A DNA stretch of 64,000 nucleotides, taken from assembly GCA_026686845.1 (NCBI GenBank), contig JAIVEN010000023.1:12790001-12854000 (forward strand), written 5' to 3'. The notes below the pieces were generated by a model. The model saw only the letters and a list, made by a program, of their open reading frames with translations. It made no database searches and was not told the DNA's origin. The translations under genes and the position numbers were made by a program. Each line of letters opens with the position of its first letter. The stretch's first letter is position 1. Positions 23,182-33,654 of this stretch are shown piece after piece. The stretch is from Adenanthera pavonina (Eukaryota > Streptophyta > Magnoliopsida > Fabales > Fabaceae).

Positions 23182-24642
23182 TCAATGGCTAGTGCTCATC
23201 TCAATCGACCTAAAACTTGCCGAAGCCAGATTCTTATACGGGCCGGATATTACCCGATCTTCGTCCTCTTGCGCCACCGTTCCTTTCCTTCCTCCTCTTC
23301 TCTTCCTTCTCATCATATAACTTGCCGCTCCAATCATCCCCACCATAACCACCACCCCTCCCACTATCCCCACCACCATTCCTACTCGCTTCCTTTTCCC
23401 TGTTCCTTTCCTTACTTTAAAATAACCCACTTTGGACTCGTCCCCTGTGCCCACCATCGTCTGGACCGGATGCTCCACCACATAGCAATACCCGGTTGCG
23501 TTATAGTACAACGCTCCCCAACACTTACAATCCTTCTCGCACAAATCCTCACACTCCTCCGCAGACGCCGCCGTTTCATACCTCATCAGCTCTTTGTGCG
23601 CCGGCTCTACCCCTTTCCTCCTCAGAACCCAATACTTATCTTTCGCTATGCCTTCCCCGCATAAGTCTCCGTAACCTTCCTTCAAACACCCGCCCGACGA
23701 ATAGCTCGTCCGGTTATCCAAACAGGAGCATCCCGACACGCCCGGTGTGCACAACCCGTAGGGACCGCAAGCATTCGCCAGCTCGCAGATATCATCGATG
23801 GCCTGGTAGTTCAATACCCATGTCGATCGGTCCCAGTAATACCCTTTCAGATTCCCGTCCGGTTCTATGCGTACCATTAGAAACGAAGAGTTTGGGCGCT
23901 GAAAGCTGTTGAATTTCTGAACGTCCACGGGTTTGGTGCCGGTTTGGTACATGCCGAGATAACCGTCGGAGCTGACTCGAGCGTAAATGGGTCCTTTGCC
24001 TTCCACTATTTCCGCCCTAGCTTCCAATGCAGTGTGCTTCCAATATAACTGGTCAGGTCCTCCTCCATACTTGGCATAAAGACCCATGAAGTCATTCCCC
24101 ATCCGCAGCGAATAGAGGCCGTTCGATGAGACCAAAGCCATGTCTGCCGTGAAATTTTGATCCTGAACGATGGTATTTGTGGGAAAGTCAAAACTCTGCC
24201 AGATTACAGAGGTAGACTCCCCGTCCTTCTGTACCTGCAAGTTGGAGGTGTTGAGAAGGACGACGCGATCCCCGTTTGTGGCAGTTGACCACAAAAGGTC
24301 GGTTTCAGGATCCGAAATGATCAGACTGCCATTGAAGAAGAGTTGAGTGGTTTGGGACCACGAAGCCAAGTGAGTGGGGTTGGCGAGCCAGAGAGGCGCG
24401 GAGGAAGGGACGTGAAGGACAGCGAGGGCGAGCTGGTTCCGGTTCAGGCGGAGGAAACCGAGGGAAAAGTTGCCATATTGATCGCCTAGAATAGGTTGAA
24501 AAGACGTCACTGAAGAGTGTGGAGCAGCGGAGAAGCCTTTGAGAAGCACTTGGTTGGAAGCAGCTGCAAGACATGGCCACGTTGTTTCCAACGAGAGAGT
24601 AAGGAGCAGAATGAGTGCAAATTGAAGCCGAATGGCACCCAT
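23182..24642 (-). CDS. Lectin/PAN-domain membrane protein, At5g03700 type
   Basis: Intronless frame of 486 aa. Residues 1-28 form a signal peptide with a Leu-rich core. A bulb-type (mannose-binding) lectin-like domain spans about 50-165, an S-locus-glycoprotein-like segment about 180-280, an EGF-like Cys cluster about 285-310 (CELANACGPYGLC), and a PAN/Apple domain about 328-410 with paired Cys (AEECEDLCEKDCKCWGALYY). One membrane helix is at about 419-444, followed by a basic stop (RRKRRGGRK) and a 35-residue tail. The layout is that of S-domain receptor kinases without the kinase. From memory this matches the PAN-domain protein encoded by Arabidopsis At5g03700, which is of similar length. 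It is predicted at the plasma membrane facing the cell wall; ligand and function are unknown. The start is the first ATG downstream of a TATA-like box. Confidence 0.92.
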   Translation of the reverse strand: MGAIRLQFALILLLTLSLETTWPCLAAASNQVLLKGFSAAPHSSVTSFQPILGDQYGNFSLGFLRLNRNQLALAVLHVPSSAPLWLANPTHLASWSQTTQLFFNGSLIISDPETDLLWSTATNGDRVVLLNTSNLQVQKDGESTSVIWQSFDFPTNTIVQDQNFTADMALVSSNGLYSLRMGNDFMGLYAKYGGGPDQLYWKHTALEARAEIVEGKGPIYARVSSDGYLGMYQTGTKPVDVQKFNSFQRPNSSFLMVRIEPDGNLKGYYWDRSTWVLNYQAIDDICELANACGPYGLCTPGVSGCSCLDNRTSYSSGGCLKEGYGDLCGEGIAKDKYWVLRRKGVEPAHKELMRYETAASAEECEDLCEKDCKCWGALYYNATGYCYVVEHPVQTMVGTGDESKVGYFKVRKGTGKRKRVGMVVGIVGGVVVMVGMIGAASYMMRRKRRGGRKGTVAQEDEDRVISGPYKNLASASFRSIEMSTSH

Positions 24643-24693
24643 GTTGATGGAGAAGACAGATATGAATAAAGTTTATGTAGTGGACTAGTGGAG

Positions 24694-24700
24694 TTTTATA
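24694..24700 (-). promoter_or_regulatory. TATA box candidate for the lectin/PAN gene
   Basis: TATAAAA on the minus strand in the context CCTTATAAAACTCC, about 52 bp upstream of the ATG. Transcription from the usual 25-30 bp downstream would give a short leader of about 25 nt. Confidence 0.45.
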
Positions 24701-25856
24701 AGGGCTAGGTGTCGGTAAGAGACAAGTACCTGCAGTATATCGTCATAATAATCGCTCAACTCTATCCTTGGGTTATTGCCAAATTAAAAGCGGGAATATA
24801 TAATAATTTAAAATATAAAGATCTTGGAGATAAGATGTATAAAATTAGAAGAAGCATGTGGTTCACAGGCCTACCTTTTTTATTTTAAGGTCGTCTAAGA
24901 GTTATTTTCTAAAATCTAAGCTGGTTAATATTGAATAGATGGAAAGAAACTAATAAAACTATATCCCCAAGTTTAACTGTAGTTTTTGAAGTCCACTTAT
25001 TGATTTGTTAACATTGCATACTTGAAATTTATATACTATTCATTAACCTTAGGTGAGTAGGATTCGAAAACAACGAAAACCTACACAAATCAACTAGTTG
25101 CACTATATAAAATATGATATATATTTAAATGTATACATGTTCATATGAATCATCAATTGTTTATTATGAAGACAAGTGAATGCCATTAGTGGGTAGTTAG
25201 AAAAATTAAAGAAAAATGAATGGATCAGTGGGTGTGGGGTTGACCATATATGGAGGAGATGAACTAACTCGGCTAAACGGTGAGAACTTGTAGAACCCAA
25301 TGTCAGTTCTTAGCCCCTCTTTTGGGCCATCAATGTTGTTGGGGTTTGGTTCATTAGACACTTGGCTTTGCTCTATTGCAATTCATAAAGAGTATGGAAC
25401 CTGACAACATGTAAGTCAGTTACTACGAACGAAAAAGTCAAAAGTTTTGGGAGTTTCGGCGATCTTATCAACAACCCCAATGAATAATGATACCGTTATC
25501 GTCCGGGCATAGCATCTTCCGTTGTTTAAGATTAATAAAGCCTCCCAATAAAGTGAAGGCCGTCCCATTCTTGCTGAGAAAATTGAAGCTAGGGTTAACA
25601 GGAAAAGGCAACGCAATTAATGCATAGCAACGGCATAATCACAGAAAGTAAATCATCACCTTCATTAACGCCGAAGTCCAATTTCCCATTCATGCGAGGT
25701 TTTTTTTTTTCCATTTTGGTTTAAAATAAAGGGTGAATGTCTTCTGAATGTGCTGAATTATGAAATTGACTTGAGTTCACACTTTACTTCATTGTTTGAC
25801 TTTCAGACCCGAGCTATTCTCTTAATTCTTCACACATGCTAAAAAAAAAAATATTT
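24701..25856. other. Spacer upstream of the lectin/PAN gene
   Basis: Promoter-side sequence and AT-rich spacer. The short minus-strand frames at 25103-25300 and 25416-25616 resemble no known protein. Confidence 0.5.
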
Positions 25857-26598
25857 CACCCATTTCAATTTATAGTACACTTTTAACTACCACACACGTA
25901 GTACACTTTTAACTACTATACACATACCAAAACAATAATTAGTAATCAAAATTTTTTTTCATTATTTCTCAAATTATCCTTATTTAATAATACTTCATAC
26001 ATTAATAAATTACAGTCATTCTCTCATTCATTTTTTTTTGAGTTCCCATGGGTCATTGGCAATTATGAAGAGTAAAGCTTTTTGGGGAAAGTCTCCTTTA
26101 TTCATTTATAGTTTGACCAAACCATTAAACAATTTTCATTAAATGCATTGGTAACCATAGAATATACTCCCTCCGGTCTCTATTATAGGGTGTTAGTTAA
26201 AAAATTTGTCTGATTCAAAATATAAGATGTTAAGTAATAAATTTAATTTTAGTCTCAATTTTGCCCCTATTGAATGCTTTCATTATAAGTCTCAATTAAC
26301 TTCTCTCTCTTCCTACCATCATTATTAATTTAATAGTATATTTTTATTCTCTCCTTAAGGGTAAAATTGGAATGTCAGAATTTTTTTCATCAATTTTAGA
26401 TTGTAACCAACTTTTCTTAATCCACGTGCGGTAGTTAAAAATATCTTATAATAGGGACCGGAGGGAGTATAAGCTTACTTATTAGGGGTAATACTGGAAA
26501 GACAATAAAAAAAACACAATGTAATTCACGTAATGCACTATATTTTGAAACATGAATTTCTCAGAATAGCACACTATATAGCGTAACAGAAGAAGTAA
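25857..26598. mobile_element. Outer MITE-like element (bounds approximate) hosting an inner MITE
   Basis: The left flank CCATTTCAATTTATAGTAC and the right flank, read on the opposite strand as GTTTCAAAATATAGTGCA, are imperfect inverted copies of a Stowaway-type terminus. They bracket the intact MITE at 26167-26467. The outer limits are uncertain because the ends have decayed, and the right end could lie at about 26556 instead. Confidence 0.4.
26167..26467. mobile_element. Stowaway MITE (301 bp), well preserved
   Basis: It starts CTCCCTCCGGTCTCTATTAT and ends as the near-exact inverse (AATAGGGACCGGAGGGAG), with TA on each side (26165-26166 and 26468-26469). Termini and TA duplication are typical of Stowaway elements. 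It is not closely related in its interior to the copies at 17417 and 21851. Confidence 0.88.
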
Positions 26599-29500
26599 TA
26601 AATTTGTCTGGAGTTTAAAATTATTTTCAAAAATACCCTTACTTAATGTGAATAATTTTTGTTTTATGTAATTAATATAAGTGAATTGTACTATTAGTTT
26701 TTTAAAATAATTTTATCTTAATTATGAGTATTTTTTAAAAATAAATTATTAAATATACCCGACCAATCCATATCTCATATATTTTAAAATCTGAAAATTT
26801 TTCCAATTGACTCTTAATATGAATGGAGGAAGCAGTAAATAGCAGAAACAGCCAAACAGGGAGGGAGCTGAAAGTGCGCATGATGGGTCACGTGCAACTT
26901 GCCTCATGGCTAATTTCAAGACGGTTTGGTTGTTTTCTCCACTGTTGCAAGACCATAAATTCAAATTACTAGTAAATTTTGAGGATTCAAGGTAGTTTAA
27001 TTTTTTTTATTTTAACGATAGTGTTTATAAATTTATAATTTGTCATTGACAAGGCATGAAGCTGAAAACCCGTTGTGTGCATATGAATTGTGTAGCGCAA
27101 TAGTGCGCCACAATATTGAAATTTTAAAAACAATATTTTTAAATAGAGACAGATAAAATATGCATTATTAGAGGCGATGATGTGTGATAGAATACATAAT
27201 TAATTCACAAAAAGAAGGACATTGATGGAGGGATAGTTGTAATTTGAGATAGATTATATATATAGATAATCAAAGACAAGACCGACCGCGGAATCCAAGC
27301 ATTGTTGCTTCCTTAGCCTCTGGTGTTGTCATTTTCCTTCTGGCTTCTGGATGCACTTAATGCGTACAAAAAAGGATTATACACACACACACACATATAT
27401 ATAAACAGAATAGTTTGTTATATAAGATTTTATACAGTACATATATACAGCTTCTTTATGTATGCTCCACTTTGTGATTAGTTCCTTTCCTTCAAATTCG
27501 GCTTCTTGCTTCAAATCATGCTTCTCTGTTTTTTATCTAAAATATATCTTAATTCCCTGCGTTTTGCTAATTAACTTTAGTAGGAAAAGGTCATGCATGG
27601 GTGATGATATGGCTATCCAGTCACACGCCACATGTACTGCAACCTCAGATTTCTGTTTATGCATAAGCACTTTCCTGGCGATGTTTGTACAACTGGATGG
27701 GAATAGGGGGTATAGGGATCAATCTATGGAATTGATTTTTTTTTTTAGGTTATAAATTATAGGGATTGATTTAAAGATTGATATAGAGTATAGTATAATA
27801 ATTTTGATATAAAATATATAAATTTTAAATGCTTAAAATAAAATACATTGATATATGCTGTTTTCAAATATATTTTTATTAATTGTTAAGAGAAATTTGT
27901 TATGTTATTTTACTTACGTATATTAAAAAAATTAAAAAGATCATGATTAATCATGTGAACTATTTTCTACACGCATAATATGTATATATAATACAAATAA
28001 AGAGACAACTTACAACACGTTTGCTTCCATTATAGGAGATATATAAAAGTATGAACTTTCCATTACTAGAGTGCTCACGTTTGGTTAGAAGCTTGAGAAT
28101 TACATGTGTAATCCTCATTATCTAAATTTATATAATTAGTAATCTTCACAAAAAGTTGAGGTTTAAGCATTACATGCCTGTAATAAGATTAAAATGACTA
28201 GATTGCCCTTCACAAACATAAGAATGACACATCTATCTTGTCTATATCATACTAAACAAACCATATATATAATTATCAATCTACTTATCAGAATCCTACA
28301 AATATATAAGGTTAATCATAATAATAGAAAGTTCTCTAGACTATTCTAAATGTCAAGCCCAAGGGAGATAATAAATTTACCAGTTCAAAATTTTAATTAT
28401 AAAAGCAAATAATAATCAAATTGAGAAATTTGAATTAAAAAAAGGAAAAAAAATAGAAAACAAACCAATATATGAGTTTTAATCCAATTACTAAAAGTGT
28501 CAAGGGATCGTGGTTTACCTTATGGGATAACTAAATTTTATTCTTCAATTAGACTATGTATAATTATAGCAATCATTAGTCTTAAATTGTCATAATTGTC
28601 TCTCAGTTTCTTATTTAATTAGGATTTAATTCACTTTTACGCATCTAAAGTTTATAATCAAATCTTGAAAGTTACAATGTATATCACCACGAATTTCTAA
28701 TCATATCTCTAGATTAGTCATCCGTATTTATTTTCCTAGATCTAAGTTTACTCTTTTCCTCTTAGTCCATCAAGTTTATCCATTAATTAAATTCTACGGT
28801 AATCAAGCATAAAATTCACATGAATAAATAAGAAAGATAAATATAATAAATAAACAAATTAAATATAACTTTAAGAAAAAACTCGAAGAGTCATAACTAA
28901 AGAGAACAAATTCAATCAATCACAATTAGATTACATCCCTACACCTGACTGAAAAATTTAACCACATATAAAAATAAACATAAAATCAAAACTAAAGTCA
29001 TAAATCATAGTGAAAATAATAAGAAGAAAGAGTTATAGTAAAAGAGAATGAATCTATCTCTAATACTCCCTAGATCTCCTTGTTATTTCTTTATAGATTA
29101 CTCCTAGTTATTCAGAAATGCGTATGAATTATGTTCTCTAGCCTCTGGTTACTTTTCTAAATGTTCCCTTGTGTTTCCCTTGCGTCATATTTATTATAGA
29201 ATAAAAATACTTGGCCTTGAGTCAGTTTACGTGTCAAAAATGTGATTTGATGGACTTCTAGTGTTTGACCCGGTGCCAGGTGGAACAGAGATCATAGAAG
29301 ACAGTGACAAATGATTCTTACATTTTGAGCTTGATTTTCACCATGATATAACTCTATATCTTAACTTTCCAATACATCTTAAATTGCCTCAATTGGAATT
29401 TATATATGAGAATTATAGTCAAAATACTAACAAGTATCAAAATTTTTTAGTATGAATGATTTATAATATTTTTACTCGGAATGTTTGTAAATAAGCCTAT

Positions 29501-31666
29501 AACACTATGAAACATCCAAATATATAAAATTATACTAAAATATACCAATGTAACTATATTTATTAACAATTTAGAATTTAAATATAGATATTATATATAT
29601 ATATAATAAATCCATTACTTACTATTTCATTACGTTCCCTGGCCACATGAGGGCGATAGAGTGTTCAATTTTTTTTTAGGGTGAACACTCGTGACTGGTA
29701 TCCCTTGGGGCTAAGGGTCAAGCCCACTTGAACTGGTGGGTGATTTTTTTGGAAAAAAAAAATAGCGGACGAAGTGGTGATATATAGTTGAGATTCTTAT
29801 TTCTCTAGTTTTAGGGTACAGTGACCTAGAGCTACAGCGTTGAAACTCTAATAGGACCCTTCTCCTTTTGGAAGTATTGCAAAAGGGGTTTGCCTCGTTA
29901 GGATGCGACGCACATGTTTGATGAAACATTGGAAAGACGAAGGGAGGGAACAATATATAATTATAGAAAACAAAACATTAGTTATTATTATTATTTAACT
30001 GTGTCGATTATTCTTAATGTAAAAATATGTGACGTTACCTTTTATTATCCTTTATCATCTGGAAAGTCAACGCATTGTAAAAAGGGCATTTCATTCAACA
30101 TTCAAATGCACGTCATACACTAACTGTACATCAAGTAGCATTAACCTAATCTACTGTGCTGCCAACTCGAACCTGTGACATATATATATATATATGTAAC
30201 GAAATTTTGCGTCTAATCTGACAAACATCCTCTTGTCTCCTACCATGTTTTCTCTGGTTCATCTCTCATCAACTTGTGACATGTACTCTCGGGAATGAAT
30301 ATATACATTATTGGTAGGCCACGAGGATTTTATGGTCTTTAATTCATATTAATAATAATGATAAGACCACCAAAAGGTTAAAATAAAATTGCTGGGATCA
30401 GAATATATACACTGTTTTATTACGATGTGAGCAGCTAAAATGTACTCTTACACTCCGTCATCTCTAACTTCTCTTGTCTTCTACTAATCTGTTTTGTTTA
30501 CCCAACATCGAATCACTCAGCAAATCTCAACAATATATGCATTCTTTTTCCTCGAGTTAGTAAATTACATGATCGAAGACCACATCTGACAAATATTGAT
30601 TAACAATTAATAAATTTACACACACACACACACACACAGTTCAACGCATAAAGATGTCTTGTCATCAGTCATCACGGAACAATAATAATTCACGGGTAAA
30701 TAAATTTTGCGGAAAAATGAACTGTCCTATTATTGTGCAACTTTCATTTTGCCAAAAAGAACAATAATAATTTCCGTACGTAGTTGATGAACAATGAGTA
30801 TTATAATTAATGTATATATGTGCTAGTTTATTTGGGACATGACGTGCGATTCATAGAAAGACATTAATCAATATACGAAAGAATGTATCAAGTTTACAAA
30901 TTATAAAATTTCGGCAACGTTAATTTCTATGGTCTCATTGTCTATAGTTTAGACTCTTGGTGCACTTAGGAACGCTAATTTCTCACGTCTTGTATAATTT
31001 TGGCTTTCGTCAGTTTTCGTCAATGGAAAAAAAAATCTATTTTTTAATGCCAGAATCATGTAATTATCATATTATTAAAATTAACCTATATTACATATTA
31101 TTAAACAAGTAGTATTATTCATCAAATTAGAAGCATCAGTGGGCTGTCCACATATGGAAATTTGATCATAACTGAACACCCACTGGATGCATAATATAGC
31201 CCGTATCTGTAATCTCCTTTGTTTTGAAACTCCAAGAATCTTCATTTTAGCACCGAGGAAAATCAAGAATGAAGAGAGCCAATATGTGTGAGTTCGTTTA
31301 TATTGAGTATGCTTTATGCCCACTTTTATAGGTTTTGTTTGGTAGCACCAAATTGGACCACCATGAAAGTGACAATCCCTCTTCTTTCTGTCTTCTTCCT
31401 CAAAGAAGCGCTTCTCTCTGCATGAAATGATGCCGTGGTTCCTCCGATCACATGGACGGTTGTATTCTGCATTGACCAAAGGAGACGTTAAAAGCGGTAG
31501 GCCCCAATGAAACTAGTAACTGACATTGTTGATCAGGGTCTCCTCGTGACTGCTAAGCTTAACTTGCTCTTTTATTTATTTATTCCCTTTTTTCCTACCT
31601 CCTTATTCTCATATCTTTCCCACTTTCTATCACTCTCTCTAGCTCGCTCTAGCCTGAGAAGAGCCA
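26599..31666. other. Long spacer, no gene seen
   Basis: AT-rich, with small simple repeats (AC/TA near 27378-27405, CA near 30618-30640). The 28350-29300 stretch reads like dispersed plant repeat sequence but shows no termini or coding frame that allow a class to be named. A GC-richer island at about 29670-29930 stands out from its surroundings and is not recognised. No RNA gene was identified. Confidence 0.45.
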
Positions 31667-32201
31667 ATGAAGAAACGAAACCTTCATGTGTTCCTCGGCT
31701 TACTTTTCTCTCTTCTGCTTCTCTCCTATTTCTCAGCATCTGCTCTTCTTCTTCAGTCCAAACAAGGTAACTATAATTAATAATATTTGCTTTCTTGGGA
31801 TTTGTCGTTTCGCTCCTTCTTTTTGTCAGCTATTTTCTGAGCTCCAACTCGATACAGATGAAAAGGAAGCGAATGCCATTGACATCGCTCATGCTCGCTC
31901 ATCCACCGAGCTCAGATATGATATGCAAGTAAGAAAAACTCCATCTTTCTGTCTCTATCTTTTTCCCTCTCTCACACAAGAAAGGAAAGCGATAAAAACT
32001 GAAGTTACTACCTTTACCCAGATTGGTTTATTTGGTTTAGCTTGTGTTATTTTTATTGGATGCCATTTCATACAGCTAATGGATTCAGAGGAGTGTGATG
32101 AGGAGGATGAAGAATGCAGTATGAGAAGGATGACTGTGGAGGCCCACTTGGATTACATTTACACCCAGCACCACAAGCCTGCCTACAAACATAAACCCTA
32201 G
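31667..32201 (+). CDS. PSK: Phytosulfokine precursor
   Basis: Three coding exons, 31667-31766, 31858-31928 and 32076-32201, with GT-AG introns of 91 and 147 bp, give a 98-aa preproprotein. Residues 1 to about 26 form a signal peptide (Leu/Ser/Phe-rich core ending FSASA). The middle is acidic, with SEECDEEDEECSMRR at about 61-75 holding the family's two Cys. The hormone sequence YIYTQ is at 84-88, preceded by the family motif HLD, whose Asp promotes tyrosine sulfation by TPST in the Golgi. Ten residues follow (HHKPAYKHKP). The released disulfated pentapeptide is sensed by the receptor kinase PSKR and promotes cell expansion and dampens some immune responses. Exon 1 and the exon 3 peptide are certain. 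The exon 2 acceptor at 31857 is chosen because the earlier AG at 31829 leads at once to a stop. The gene appears intact. Confidence 0.92.
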
Positions 32202-33654
32202 CTCAAATTCACAGCTTCCATGAATAAGAGTCCAGTAAAAGGGTATGAAATATCTTTACTTTTCGCCCAATAAAGTATGAAACAGTGCAGACACATTTAG
32301 TTTTACAAAGGAACAGACTTTTGGTATGAACTCATCCATTTCTCTACCCACATAGTTTGTACAAGAGTCACTCGAGATCTCTTGTTAGACCAAAGTCTCA
32401 TCAATTGAGTGGAATGTGGAAGATTATTCTATATTAAAACGCATTTGAGAAATTCCGAGTCTAGCTCACATCTTTTCCATTGTCTGTTGTATCTCCACTC
32501 TGGACGGTCAGAACTGATCTCACAAGGGGACGAGGAAAGGCATCGTCAATAATCAAGGGATTTTGTTAAAACCGTTGAATCAATATTATATATATCATAT
32601 GTAACATACTGTAATATCCGCGCACGATTATGGAAAGATGCTGCAATTACAACACTTTCGCGTGATGACACACAAAATTTGGCAACAAAGATGGGATGCA
32701 CTGAGGTTCTCAGCATTATACTGCGTAGTTCTTTAAAAGTTTATTTAAATGCAGAGGTGCTAAGATAGAAGCAGACTGCTCAACATTTTCAATGTGTAAA
32801 AGAAATCATAAAAAGCAGCCAAGTGAAGGCAAAAAAGATGCTCTCCCTCATCGGAGGGAAGGCGCAATTTGCTTCAACGCAAGTATAGCTGTTAAAGTTG
32901 GGTTTGTGTTTTTTTTTTTTTTGGTGGGGGGGGGGTGGGGGGGGGGGGGAGAGGGAGGGGGTTGGTTTGGTTGGGTGAAGGAAGAACAGAGAGAGATAGA
33001 AAGAAGAAAATGTACTGCAGAGGAGCCAAATTCAAAATCAACAATCACACAACTAGGTACGAAAAAGCACAACAATCCAATTAAGACAAGGGTAATAAAA
33101 GTACCGCTATTATTCTATTCCAGAACAGAATCAATGCCCCCTTGGCTTCATTTACCGAAAAAGAGAGCCACGGAGAGAAAAGGAGAGAAAAAAGGGAGGG
33201 GGGAGAGAGAGAGAATAAGAAAGGGGAAACAGGAAGAGGGAGGAGCAGATTGGCTGCTGTTGGGCAATACACAGGAGGCCATCCGGCAATGGTGACAAAC
33301 AAGGCTGTCGTAAGTGCTCTGGTTTGCATTAGCACCAGATACTGCCAAAGTGCTTACCCACTACGCCACAGTAAAATAAAGGAACACAACCACGTCAATG
33401 AGCAAGATGGGCCGCAAAAACTTTACCATTTATATATTGAATACTATGGATTTTTCCCCGAACTACAAGAAAAAACAAAAACAAGACAAGAAAGCACAAA
33501 ATTTGTTTGACGGCTCTGAAGCCCAGTTAGAGGCAATCATAATCAAATTTAGCATGAAAGAGCCATGAAAATCAAGTAAATGCAAAGTAAACCTGAGTAC
33601 CCTTAGAAGGCTTCTGACAATAGCACCGGTGCTCAGATGACATGAATTAAAGCT
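32202..33654. other. Convergent 3' flanks of the PSK and PCF11-like genes
   Basis: Contains the likely 3' UTRs of both genes, a T14/G-rich tract (32909-32949) and purine-rich sequence from 32960 to 33250. Open frames in both directions at 33081-33510 come from this low-complexity sequence and match no family I recognise. Confidence 0.5.
32909..32949. repeat. T14 followed by G10-T-G13 tract
   Basis: T14 at 32909-32922, then G10 at 32926-32935 and G13 at 32937-32949, followed by more G-rich sequence. The plus strand could form a G-quadruplex. Confidence 0.85.

Noticed and set aside
23066..23912. Plus-strand frames over the lectin/PAN gene
   Set aside because: Antisense shadows; the minus-strand frame has a complete domain architecture.
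31827..31829. Earlier CAG as acceptor of PSK exon 2
   Set aside because: Splicing here gives an immediate in-frame TGA, whereas the acceptor ending at 31857 keeps the frame open into the peptide exon.
33081..33350. Minus-strand frame with a CHHC motif, and a tRNA A-box-like string near 33370
   Set aside because: The frame crosses purine-rich low-complexity DNA with no domain. The A-box-like string has no matching B box or cloverleaf.
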